DNA of 64,000 nt, taken from the NCBI GenBank assembly GCA_963921795.1, contig OY997653.1:62134635-62198634 (forward strand), given 5' to 3'. The DNA is from Nannobrachium achirus (taxonomy: Eukaryota > Chordata > Actinopteri > Myctophiformes > Myctophidae). Under the pieces are notes generated by a model. It saw only the letters and a list, made by a program, of their open reading frames with translations, was not told the origin of the DNA and did not search any database. Positions 24,763 through 34,937 of the stretch are shown here, in pieces (the first letter of the stretch is position 1; each line of letters starts with the position of its first letter). A program made the position numbers and the translations under genes.

Positions 24763-24901
24763 TACATACTTTGTTGACAGGGGTCTCCCAGGGATCTATA
24801 CTGGGTCTCCTCCTTTTCTCTCTCTCTCTGCACTAAATCTATAAGCTCACAACAAGTCCTGTTGCCATGCATTGTGAGCTTGCAGAACTGCTACTTTCGG
24901 T
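24763..24901 (+). mobile_element. Reverse-transcriptase-motif relic with hairpin copy
   Basis: The reading TGVSQGSILG at about 24775-24810 is a decayed form of the VPQGSILGP motif of LINE reverse transcriptases. A hairpin-module copy follows at 24828-24901 (ATAAGCTCACAAC...GTGAGCTTGCAGA). Related to 3091 and 61765. Confidence 0.5.
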
Positions 24902-25561
24902 GAACATTTGGTGAAGGTTTAGCAGAATGTTCACTTATTAAGAGATGCACCAAAATAGGGATGCTGGGGTTGATTGCGTACTATTGATGCACATTTAAAT
25001 TAATTCTTGAGGTTGGTTACCATAATCTATTATATCTATAAATATTTTGAGATATTTTGATTGGCAGGACTTTGTTATACAGATCATTAGACCCAGAGCA
25101 ATAATCACCCTATCTCCCAGACTCCCTCCCCCATCAGAGTTCAGAGTTTTAATGAATGCAGAATTATGTGCAAGATGTAATTTCCAATAAATTAGTTAAC
25201 TTCATTTAATTGACGTTTAAAAAAGAATTAATGACAAATAGTTTGACATATTTTGATTGGCAGGACATTGTTATAACGATCATTAGACCTAGAGCAATAA
25301 TACACCAATCTTCCCGACTCCCTCCCGAGTCAGATTTCAGAGTTTTAATTAATTTGGAAGTATGTTATTAGCTGTATATTAGGTAACGGGCACACTGCCA
25401 GTGTGCCCGTGATCACCCTCCCCTGTGCCACTGTTGGCACCTGTGCTGCCTACCCCTGATCTAAACTGACAAGTCCCCTTTCTCAGTTCTCCTACAATTC
25501 CCATGGTGCATTTCACAAGCAAGCATCAGCCTGGTATGCCCATTATGTTTTATGGCACACC

Positions 25562-26329
25562 CAGTATTGGGAAAGATCACTTTCTACATGAACTAGTTAA
25601 GTTTACAAATTTAAAATGAACTACCGGTAGTTCAGTTCATAGTTCAAAATTCCAATTTTTGAACTAAAGGTTAATGGTTTAAAAAATGAACTAGTTTAGT
25701 TATTTTGTATTTTCTTCTTCTTTTTTCCTTTTTTCCCCCATTGAGGCCCACAATGTTTAGGTGCCCACTCTTCCTGCAGCCCTTTGCAATGTGAATTGAA
25801 TCCATTATTCTTTCCCACGTTGCTTCGTGAAGGCAAAAGTAAAACATCCCACATGATACATCACATACTGCAAGTTTCTGCATGGTGAAAATAGCAGATC
25901 TCACTACGTGTTGCGGATGCGACGTGTTGTGAGCTTGCAGATCAGCTATTTTTGCATGGTTGTGTTACTGTTGCTGGTCGAGGAGGCAATGCATTGCACA
26001 CACAACGCTTCAACTTCAAGCAACCCTCGACCAGGCAGACAGACAAGCGCCAATGAATCGTCGGCCGTGTATGGCTCCCTATTAATCAGCCCGGTGATTA
26101 CGGGGCGTTGTGTGGCTAGGGGCAACTAGTGAAATGTGAAATCTCAACCCACAACACAAAGAAAGACGAGAAAGACGACAAGCGACGGGGAGCGGCCGCC
26201 AAGGAGCCGACGAGCTCCGTTCATGAACGGCAGAATGAACGCGTTCAGAATAAACGTTCATCAAGCGGAAATAAAGAACGTTCCGTTCACGTCTGTCAAA
26301 AATATGAACGAGATTCAGGCACAACACTG
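25562..26329. mobile_element. Non-autonomous hAT element, 768 bp, with hairpin
   Basis: The ends are CAGTATTGGGAAAGATC and, reverse-complemented, CAGTGTTGTGCCTGAATC. Flanking octamers GGCACACC (25554-25561) and GGCACAGC (26330-26337) match at 7 of 8 positions. Subterminal GAACTAGTT and GTTCATGAAC motifs repeat at both sides. A hairpin-module copy lies at 25885-25953. A 135-codon ORF overlapping the right half and flank has no known domain. Confidence 0.8.
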
Positions 26330-26589
26330 GGCACAGCATTATATAAACCCGATTCATTTATTCTGAACTCAAGACCGCTATTGTACCATAAACACGGTGA
26401 ACAAGGACAATATCATAGCAATTTGGGTATCAACTACAAACCAGGAATTAAGAGCCGTAGTTTTCACATTCACCATACATACTTTTTAGCACAACCAGAC
26501 TATAATTTCAGATACAGAACACTGCTCGTGGAATGACTGCTAATGGAATAGCCTTATAGAGATTGTGTTGAAAATTGTCAGATGGTGGC

Positions 26590-26865
26590 AGAACTACTTT
26601 TTGTACTTGATCAGCTATGTTCAGCTAAAGCTTTCCCCACAATAGAACTACGTATTGTACTTGATCAGCTATTTTCAGCTAAAGCTTTCCCCACAATAGA
26701 ACTACGTATTGTACTTGATCAGCTATTTTCAGCTAAAGCTTTCTCCACAATAGAACTACGTATTGTACTTGATCATTTTCAGCTAAAGCTTTCCCCACAA
26801 TAGAACTACGTATTGTACTTGATCATTTTCAGCTAAAGCTTAAAGCTTTCCCCACAATAGCAGAC
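26590..26865. repeat. 54-bp tandem repeat, about 5 units
   Basis: The unit AGAACTACGTATTGTACTTG, then ATCAGCTATTTTCAGCTAAA, then GCTTTCCCCACAAT starts at 26644, 26698 and 26752. Later units lost four bases (26802). The unit includes GATCAGCTATTTTCA, the right arm end of the hairpin module, so the array may have grown from a hairpin remnant. Confidence 0.85.
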
Positions 26866-26930
26866 AACTAAAAAAAGACACTAGTATAGAGCCTTGAGGG
26901 ACTCCGCTCAACCATATGGGGTTTAAGAGG

Positions 26931-27241
26931 TTAAAGGAGTAGTTCACCCCCAAAATGCCTCTTTTTCATTGATTATTCACACCATGGAGACTTTAGTTCA
27001 ATAATATTCTTTTGAATTTGTCGCATTCCTAAGACAAAAAGAAATATTATAGTACATATAATATGGGGTCCCAAATGCATTTGGGTCCCCATACGGAATC
27101 AATGGGGGTACGGTACATTTATTGTAATAAAGGTATTGTCTTAGGAATGCGACAAAAAACAAAATATTATTGAACTAAAGTGTAGATGGCATGAGTAATC
27201 AATAGAACAACATTCATTTCGGGGGTGAACTACTCCTTTAA
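26931..27241. mobile_element. TTAA-flanked MITE
   Basis: TTAA at 26931-26934 and 27238-27241 flank ends AGGAGTAGTTCACCCCCAAA and, reverse-complemented, AGGAGTAGTTCACCCCCGAA. Inverted arms include CGCATTCCTAAGACAA, mirrored near 27140. Non-coding. Confidence 0.85.
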
Positions 27242-27640
27242 GTAAAAGTAACACTACCACAATACAAAAAATTACCAAAGTAAAAATAGGGTATGAAATT
27301 ACAAAAATAAAAAAAAAAGCTAATCTACAAGCTCACAACATGTCGTGTCACGATGCGTTGCTTGTAGATCAGCTATTTTCAAATAGCCAAAGTATAAAAA
27401 AGTTCTGAAGTGGTTAACATTTTAATAATCTAAATCTGCAAAGTAGCTGGTAACTAAAGTTTTCAAATGATTGTAGAGGAGTAAAAAGCACAATATTTGC
27501 CTCAGAGATGTAATGGAGAATAAGTCCTATTTAAAAATTGAAATACTCAAGAAAAGTAAACGTGCCTCAAAATTGTACTTAAAGTAAAGTACTTAAGTAA
27601 ATGTACTTAGTTACTTTACACCAGTGAAAATTGTGTCCCT
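27242..27640. mobile_element. Probable CAGTGGTGGA-type hAT MITE with hairpin
   Basis: It has GTACTTAAAGTAAAGTACTT and a right terminus ACTTTACACCAGTG, typical of these MITEs, and a hairpin-module copy at 27313-27381. The left end seems to have been replaced by the TTAA MITE insertion next door. Boundaries are approximate. Confidence 0.45.
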
Positions 27641-28025
27641 TTCAGTGTAGAGCAGTGTTAAGCTTCAACTGACTGTAAAAAAGCTTACGTTTAGAGTAAA
27701 TTCAGCAAAGCAGCGCAGTTCTTATATGAAAATACAGTTTGACATATGTAACTAAGATGTGTTTTGGTTGATTTTGAGTGTGATCACCTTCCTTCAAATA
27801 GGAAGACCAGATGGTCCACATGTAATTCAATCATGGCAATGGTAGAAATAGTGTAAGAGAGAACATTGGCCACCATTTCCAATTAGCACTGCGACTAGAT
27901 AGCCTATTACTAACGCACTTGAAATAACATCATAATTGACAGATCAGTGTGAAAAGGTAACTCAATTATTTAATGCTGAGCTTAACTTGTAGGATTTTAG
28001 GGTACTTCATTACTTCTAAGCAGAG

Positions 28026-28099
28026 AGAATGGCCGATATACAAGCTCACTCTGCGCCACATCGCAACGTGTTGTGAGATTGTAGATCGGCTATTTTCAC
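28026..28099. repeat. Hairpin module copy
   Basis: Left arm GGCCGATATACAAGCTCACT, right arm GTTGTGAGATTGTAGATCGG, then CTATTTTCAC. No host element could be delimited. Confidence 0.7.
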
Positions 28100-28323
28100 T
28101 AATTTTGAACATGAACAGGAATTATTATTTTTGCTGCTGCTCTTGCATTTTGTGATGGAGAACAACAATCATCTTCACAACAAAAACAATGAGAGAATCT
28201 ATCTTGAATTCTTTTGAATAGGCCTATTTTTACCATCACCACTTGAAACTGACCCGTTGCACATCAATGATTGTATCTCTAGATACCACAATGGCCATGA
28301 CACCAACTGAAGTGAGCGGTGCT

Positions 28324-28662
28324 TAGGGCTGTCACAATTATTACATAAACGTCTAATCGCAATTATTTGACATAATCGCAAATATTTTGTCATAATCGTC
28401 ATAATCGTGAATGTTGAAGAATGTTCATACATTTACAAACATTTTCAGAAATAGCGGATTTTTTAAGTAGTAAGTTGTCAAATATGTCAGTAATTTCTTT
28501 GTATATTTAGGTTATGTGTCATATCTACCATGTACAACTTCAAAGCCTAAAAGCCAAACAGAAATGTAATTATCAACGACAAAAACACAATTAAATCGTT
28601 AATCGCCAATTATTTGAGTGACAATTAATCGTCATGTAAAATGTCATATCGTGACAACCCTA
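28324..28662. mobile_element. hAT-type MITE, 339 bp, perfect 8-bp duplication
   Basis: GCGGTGCT flanks both sides (28316-28323 and 28663-28670). The ends TAGGGCTGTCACAATTA and, reverse-complemented, TAGGGTTGTCACGATATG make it a sister of 6538-6928. The hairpin present in the sister is reduced here to AGAAATAGCGGAT near 28450. Confidence 0.9.
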
Positions 28663-28894
28663 GCGGTGCTCGCTTCACAGTTCACACTAGAAAATACTGT
28701 TCCTGAAGAAACAGTGTGGGTTCAACAAGCACGCTACTGTAAGTACAGTATGATGATGTTGTATGATGATTTATGATGATGTATAGAACCACATGATATT
28801 GTTATATTGTCCAATCAGAAAAGGGACATACGGATAGAATAGAAAAACCACATGTTGAGCTGTCAGAGATGAAGATTATAGATGTTATTCAAAA

Positions 28895-29195
28895 GCCCCT
28901 TTTCCACTGCAAGGTGGAACCAGAACTTTCAGGAACCTGAACCTATTTTTTTGGTTCTGGTTTTGTTTCCATTGCGTACGGCCCGGTTCCAGACGAGGTT
29001 CCTGCCTGGAACCTTTTTTATGTCCTGCTCCTGAGGTAGAACTAAACTTATGTTTACATATAACCAGTTAGTTCTGATTATAGGTAAACACAAGCAGAAT
29101 AATTGGTCCCGGAACTTCACAGGTTCTTGAAAGTTCTTGGTTCTGGAAAGTTCTATAGTTCTAGTTCTGGGTCGGCCCTACAGTGGAAATGGTGC
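28895..29195. mobile_element. MITE with CCTTTTCCACTG ends
   Basis: The left end CCCCTTTTCCACTGCAAGG is mirrored by the right end (reverse complement ACCATTTCCACTGTAGGG). The interior is full of GGTTCC/GAACC/TTCTGG motifs in both orientations, as in teleost hAT MITEs of this kind. The target duplication was not resolved. Confidence 0.65.
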
Positions 29196-29236
29196 TCTTC
29201 TCTATAACATCATGAAGTGTGTGAAAGTGGGGTGGG

Positions 29237-29265
29237 GTGGTGGGGGGGGGGGGGGGGGGGGTGAC
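29237..29265. repeat. Poly-G run
   Basis: About 20 consecutive G in a G-rich stretch. G-quadruplex potential is likely. Confidence 0.85.
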
Positions 29266-29544
29266 GTCAAGAACCAGTAGTGACCGGTGGGGAGGGGGGT
29301 GGTGGAGGGTGACATCAGGAAGGAGGGATAAGCACAGGCAGGCAGGGGGGAAAAGTGTGAGGTGCCGAAGATCAGCTGGGATAATCCTTTTCACTTTGCG
29401 GTAAGAGGTGTGATACAGTCTCCACTCAATGGCTTTACATTATGTCCTTTTGATTTGACGGACAACGTGTCATCACTGCCAGCTCACGCAATGTTACACT
29501 TGGACAGCAAGGTGTGCCTCGTGATCAGGAGGGTGTCTCTGGAG

Positions 29545-29871
29545 AGTTATTGGAAATCACACCGCAGTTCTGGGCGGAGCCGTTTGTTTACACATCCGTC
29601 GGCAGGTTAGTTACTCAGAGCGTTAGTTTCACTGAGGTTAAGGTTAAGGTTAGGGTTAGGGTTAGGCATAGTTTTACTGAGGTTAAGGTTAGGGTTAGGG
29701 TTAGGCATAGTTTTACTGAGGTTAAGGTTAGGGTTAGGGTTAGGTTTAAGTGATCGCACCTCCGTGCGGTCCAAGCGAACAAAAAGGAGCGCTCCCTAGC
29801 GCCAGTTCAGCCAATCAAAAGCTTCCATGGGCGGGGTTTGCCTGGAGCTGTGGTGTGATTTCCAATAACGC
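29545..29871. mobile_element. MITE with 10-bp duplication and telomere-like interior (second copy)
   Basis: The decamer GTCTCTGGAG occurs at 29535-29544 and 29872-29881. The ends share GTTATTGGAAATCACACC as an inverted repeat. The interior has three ACTGAGGTTAAGGTTAGGGT runs with GTTAGGGTTAGG and then CAGCCAATCAAAAGCTTCC. A 10-bp duplication is more like Mutator-type than hAT elements (inference). The interior is homologous to 7454-7766. Confidence 0.75.
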
Positions 29872-29944
29872 GTCTCTGGAGCCCTCCAATGTTATGTTAG
29901 CTATAACCAAGGTCATGATACACCGGTGTTTCTGAAACTTTCAA

Positions 29945-30120
29945 ATTTCAAGGTCTTCCCTTAATTCTGACAGTGTACAAATGGAACCAAATGGACCCGT
30001 CGGTCAGGGTTCATTTGGTTCCATTTGTACACTGTCAGAGTTACAGACTTGTATGGGTCAATTTAGACCCCCCTAAAGGGACCCACAGAGTCCCTGGAAT
30101 CCACTTTGAGAACCACTGTC
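29945..30120. mobile_element. hAT-like foldback fragment
   Basis: Inverted arms GTACAAATGGAACCAAATGG face each other around 30000, and the right end is CACTTTGAGAACCACTG (reverse complement CAGTGGTTCTCAAAGTGG). It belongs with the fragment at 24318; another related end lies near 63815. Confidence 0.6.
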
Positions 30121-30339
30121 ATACACCATAACAGTTGGGATAGAGAGGTTTCAGCAGATGTAGCTCATCATGTACTCTCGAACATATCATCTTTTTTCTC
30201 ATGAAATAATTCCAAATTTTATACTTGACATTGTCATGTAAAATCAAACCTCGGTTCGAAGTGGAGCGGTGAATCTGAGCAGCTATACCCTGTGTGTGTT
30301 GCTAAATGCCTAAACTGTAAACTGTGCCTGTGAGTGAGT

Positions 30340-30577
30340 GGTGAGTGTGCCTGGCCTGCACAAAACAGCGCCCCTCCTTTAACTAGTGTGTTGTGTGTGG
30401 CCACTCAAGGTATTGCCAGGCTACGGACACGGCCAGCCACCCAGCCACCCAGCCACCCAGCCAGGGACATACCCACGGACATACCTGTCTATTGGGAGCG
30501 CTTTCACCGCTCCAAAAATAGCAGATATAAGCTCACAATGGGTCGAATTGTGAAGTGCTGTGAGCTTGTACAGGCTA
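30340..30577. repeat. Dispersed repeat pair member, with hairpin
   Basis: Text around AACAGCGCCCCTCCTTTAAC, then a GTGGCCACTCAAGGTATTGC phrase, recurs in altered form at 36745-36840. A (CCAGCCAC)n stretch lies at 30435-30465 and a hairpin-module copy at 30514-30577. Confidence 0.55.
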
Positions 30578-30659
30578 ACACGGAACAGGTTATTATTTTT
30601 TTTACATTTCCTGAAAGGTTTTTGGACCTACAAGGTTTCTGCCTGACAGTGAAGGATGG

Positions 30660-31975
30660 CATCTGAACATAAGATTATGAGTTCCTCTGAAATGCCATTG
30701 GGAAACAGTTTGAGAGAAGAGGGCTCTGCTGATTGGTTCTGTGTAAAAGACAGGCCCTTGTCAATGTCACAACGCCACCACTAAAAACCTTACGTTTCTA
30801 TTCTGGACCATAACAAAATGAGCAAACTAAACAATGTGTGTCAATATCAGTGTAACGATATAAGTCTTTCCAATAATGTCAAACCAAGAAGTGGTACACA
30901 AAGCTCGAGTCATTGTAAAATCCTAGACAGATTATCATCGTGTGTAGAGTAGACTCATACATTTAACTGGAGCTTGGTGCAGGGTCACAACTAAGTTTTC
31001 TTTGTGAATCAACCTTGACAACAAGCCTATGTGGTCCTAGGGAAGCCCACGCTTTACAAACTGCTGTTGTCATCAGATAATCAAGATGCCATTGTGACAG
31101 TGGCATCCGAGATGCGTGGGTCAGCATATCAACAGCTTGCTGTTGTTAAATGCAGGCTCCAGGTCTGCCAACCAGCCCAGCCCAGCCTATATAGCTCCCT
31201 CAGGGCTTCCACATGGGCCAACATCTCAGGGCCGCCGACAACAATCAATAACATAATTCACCGTGACAGAGGCAGGTACAGGTAGGCCAACAAAGTATTT
31301 TCAGTTTTCCTGCAGAATAGTTCCAACTCCTGTCGTTGTTAGTTTGCACTGACACATGACAGCTGCCACTGTTTCCCACACAAATGTGTCACAGCCCTGG
31401 GTCTGAGCCAGACTTTTGCAGTGTTTGCTTTATTTAGATACAGGACTCAGGAGAGCGCAGAGAGACGGGAGACTGAGGGAAGACATGACAGACAAGACGG
31501 ACTAGCGACTCGAGGAGCATGTGGTTAGTGGCCGCAGCACTATGCAGGCACCCCAGCCTTATGACACTGTCCCAAAAGGTCTCTTATGGAACTCTTATAG
31601 GCTTGTTTTGTACATCAGAGAAACACTTGAGTACCCAGCTTTACAACAAACACCATCATTCTGACTTAAAGCCTATTCCATGTCTCACATTCAGAGACAA
31701 ATATAGCTTAGCTGGTATTATATTTAAACCGATTATGATGAGAACGACAGTCTTTCAAAAAACCAGGCCCATCTGAGGACCATGTAACTGAAAATCAATG
31801 TGTTTAGTCATGTAATATGCCCTGTCAATTAACTACTGAACTTGGGCGATAATAAAGGAACAGGTCTCCTACTGTATGTCAAAAATCTGTGGGGCAATAA
31901 TTACGTGGTCGCCCCACTGTGATAGCTATTCCCACCACACCAACATACAACCTGTTAGAGGCTATCAATTACAAG
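30660..31975. other. Stretch without recognised gene
   Basis: Several ORFs of 80-110 codons lack recognisable domains and splice context. No repeat boundaries were seen. Confidence 0.3.
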
Positions 31976-31978
31976 CAC

Positions 31979-32101
31979 AACTGCTGTAGCCTACATACAG
32001 TATAACTAACCACATCACTGCTGTAGCCTACATACAGTAACTAAACTAACCACATCACTGCTGTAGCCTACATACAGTAACTAAACTAACCACATCACTG
32101 C
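31979..32101. repeat. 43-bp tandem repeat, about 3 units
   Basis: The unit reads CTGCTGTAGCCTACATACAG, then TAACTAAACTAACCACATCA. The last two units are nearly identical. Confidence 0.85.
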
Positions 32102-32835
32102 AAGCAATCTGCGTCAAACAAACTAAAATAGTATTATTGCAAAAGGGTGCCTGGAGTGCGAACACCAACTTATTGAAACTCTTCTGCCAACAGCACGAAA
32201 TTAATCCATAAAAGTAAAAATAGCTTTGCCTGTTTATGTCAAAGGAAATTAACCCACAGGGAATGAAATATCATGCTGCCGAATAGCATTTCACCCACAC
32301 TGCAACGTATTAGACCACACAAATAAATAACTGTCTGACAGACAGGTATCAAGATAATTAAAACGGTCGTATAAAATGACAGGGACCTTAATCCGTTAAA
32401 GTAATTTCGCCCTTTGCACCTGCACATGGAACTCTCATTGACATTCCACAGCCTCGCTGAGGAAGAAGCATCTCGACAGGTGCTCTGACTGAGGGCGAAT
32501 ATGCCGCTCTCCGTCCGTCCGCGCTGGCCGGCGGTTGAGGGTTGAGGCACCTGCGACAAGTTCGCCAGGCGGACCAGAATAATTCACAATTCATGCAAGT
32601 GGCAAAACCAGAATAAATAAGAATAAATAACAGCAAACGGTTTTAAAATAAAGTTCAAAATATGTAAACTTGGTCCACTTATTTGGCCATTCGGTCCAAG
32701 CAAGCACTATAGTAGGCTATTGGTTGTGGACCAAGCACAGACAGGCTCGTTCCTGATAACGGTAACGGCATAGAACTAACGGTGCCTAAACGCGGAGAGC
32801 CCGACGACAATGAATGAATAAATCTTTTTACTTAC

Positions 32836-32883
32836 AGTTCTCAAGAACTGAATCTCATCTTCCCCTTCTCCGCCCTCAGCCAT
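32836..32883 (-). CDS. ryr3: Ryanodine receptor 3, first coding exon (partial gene)
   Basis: This 48-nt minus-strand exon encodes MAEGGEGEDEIQFLRT and ends at a consensus donor, GTAAG. Ryanodine receptors begin with a 16-17 residue first exon ending in the conserved QFLRT. MAEGGEG fits RYR3 better than RYR2 (MADGGEGEDEIQFLRT) or RYR1 (MGDAEGEDEVQFLRT), from memory of the family. The protein is the giant calcium-release channel of the sarcoplasmic/endoplasmic reticulum; this exon gives only the extreme cytosolic N-terminus, before the beta-trefoil domains. The start context is good (G at -3 and +4). The next exon should lie at lower coordinates on this strand, but none was found in 1-32835, so intron 1 likely exceeds 32 kb. 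Divergent neighbour fmn1 starts 2 kb away, matching vertebrate synteny. RYR2 cannot be fully excluded from 16 residues alone. Confidence 0.85.
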
Positions 32884-33112
32884 GGCTGTGAAGGAGCCTG
32901 CTTAGACTCTGAAAAGCCACTGACTTGTCGGCAGAAACGCGATGCTGTTGCCCCTCAAGCCGATATTAGCGTAGAGCTCATCTCACAGCCATATAGGGCA
33001 GACCGGGCAAGCCCACCGCAGCGCACCGCTGATTGTCACTCACTCGTTGCACAGCACCCTGCACCCTCCCTCTGCCTGCACCCTGGTGCCAGCAGCACAG
33101 TGCCTGCATGCG
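32884..33112 (-). promoter_or_regulatory. ryr3: Presumed ryr3 5' UTR and proximal promoter
   Basis: The sequence upstream of the ryr3 start is GC-richer than the surroundings. It contains CCATATAGGG at 32989-32998, one base off a CArG box (SRF site), which could also act as a TATA-like element read on the minus strand as CCCTATATGG. The transcription start cannot be fixed from sequence. Confidence 0.35.
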
Positions 33113-33215
33113 GACACACACACACACACACACGCGCGCGCGCGCACGCACGCACGCACGCAGGCACGCACACACACGCACACACACGCACGCACGCAAG
33201 CATGCACTCACACAC
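33113..33215. repeat. (CA)n/(CGCA)n microsatellite
   Basis: CACACA passing into CGCGCG and CGCACGCA units, about 100 bp, between the divergent ryr3 and fmn1 starts. Alternating purine-pyrimidine DNA of this type can adopt Z-form. Confidence 0.9.
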
Positions 33216-34937
33216 ACAGAGAGCGCTCAATGGGAGCACAAGAGGACGAGGCAGGTGATGCTGCTTGCTGCTAGCCATAATAATGCTGACCAACTACTTA
33301 AACATACATTCTAACCAAAGTTTAGGAGGATCATTAAAGATGTATCCCAGTCTCTCAATTACACAGTCATGCTATTACACGTTCAAGTGGGCGCGCACGC
33401 ACGCGCGTTGACTGAGGTCTTTCTTTGATGAGACAAGTCAAATTTGATGCAACGTGTGATGATGAACACTGCCCAGTGCTTTTCTGTTATGCTAGCCTCC
33501 CCTACTTATTATAACTCTATGGCTAGCCTACAACAGTGCAGTTATTTTTATTAAATTGATTAATTGAAACCTATTATAGCCATGGGCCTTTATCTAATGA
33601 AAGATTTATGGGTTGCTGACTTCTGCAAACAGAAAATAACTTTTAGAATTTTAATTAAAAAAGAAAAAGGCTCCACAAACCATGAAGTGAGATGCTTTTT
33701 GAGAGCATCCCAATTGGATTACATATGATAGGCCTATAATATGTATAGCTTACTGGATATATACTGTATATTTTCTGAACTAACAAATAGGCTACCTTAT
33801 GGAATCAGATTGCAGCCAATATAAACAATAGATAGATACTGTATGGGTCGGGATCATTGGGATGGCTGTGGAAAATAGTTGTAGCCTACTGACTATTTGG
33901 GCTATGCCGTTGGAATAGATACATTCAATGAACAAATACAATTAATTACTTCTTTAACACCAGAATGTCCTGGACCAATGATGGGGCCTATAAGTCATAG
34001 GCCTACTACTACTGTATTCCCTCAATCAACTATTATAATTGTTTTTTTAAGGTGGCAACAGATGCATGCTGCTACAGCCATCGCTGACATCTAGTGGACT
34101 TACTAGCTTATAATGTCAATTTTGTTTTAGGCACAAGTAGACTACCTGAATTTTATAATATCATAATGACATTTGATTTTTGTCTTCGAAGTTGTGTGAG
34201 TATAATCAATATCTGTTCAGTGGATAGTTTTCAGAACTAACATTCTATTTAACAAATTTAATCCTGGCGTTATCTATTATGCAGCCCAGTTACCTGAGCT
34301 TGCACTTGATGGGAAAGTCAAAAACCCACATGTATACCATATGGTTCTGGTTAATAAAGGGACAATATGGACAAAACACTTAAGCCCATATTACCTCTAC
34401 TTCTTGTTCCTATATGCACTATATGTATAGCCTACTATATGCCATGTCAGTGGCAATTGTTATTTTTGACCACAGAGTGGGACTGTGGCACTTACATGTA
34501 CAATTAAGCAATATTATCACATTAAGTGCAGCTAGTTTCTATTTTGGTGAATGTCTTTTATGACAAACAAGAAATGAATGTCAGATATCATTTATCATAA
34601 TTCATAAGCCCTGTGTGAGCAGCACACTATACTAACCATATAAAATCATGGAGGGCACACACTGTACATTCCTATCTAACAGAAGAGCTCTATGAGTTCA
34701 TCCTTCTACATCTGCAGGGGTCCAGCTTCCCCCTACCAGGCCCCTCTCAAGCACAGACCGACGCTAACCTCTAACGTGATGGAGGAGGTACCAGCCGAGA
34801 CAGTGCAGAGCGGTCAAGCAGATCAATTGGGACTCGAGGACTTTAAAGAGCGCCCGACTGTAATGGATTGTTATTCTGAGCTCCGCTGCCCGATAGAATT
34901 GATATCTCTGTGCATGAATTGAAAGGATTTCATTGCC
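33216..34937. other. ryr3-fmn1 intergenic region and fmn1 5' flank
   Basis: No clear transposon ends were found. An ORF at 34692-34922 ends 15 nt before the fmn1 start codon and may be an upstream ORF in the 5' UTR. A possible acceptor TCTGCAG lies at about 34712-34718. In-frame TGA at 34920-34922 separates this ORF from the fmn1 reading frame. Confidence 0.4.

Noticed and set aside
26129-26536. 135-codon ORF with a basic N-terminus
   Set aside because: It overlaps the right half of a non-autonomous hAT element and has no known domain.
29636-29752. Interstitial telomere (TTAGGG)n
   Set aside because: The runs are short, interrupted and lie inside a MITE with target duplications; they are cargo, not a fusion scar.
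34692-34922. ORF of 76 codons ending 15 nt before the fmn1 start
   Set aside because: No recognisable domain; in-frame TGA separates it from fmn1. At most an upstream ORF.
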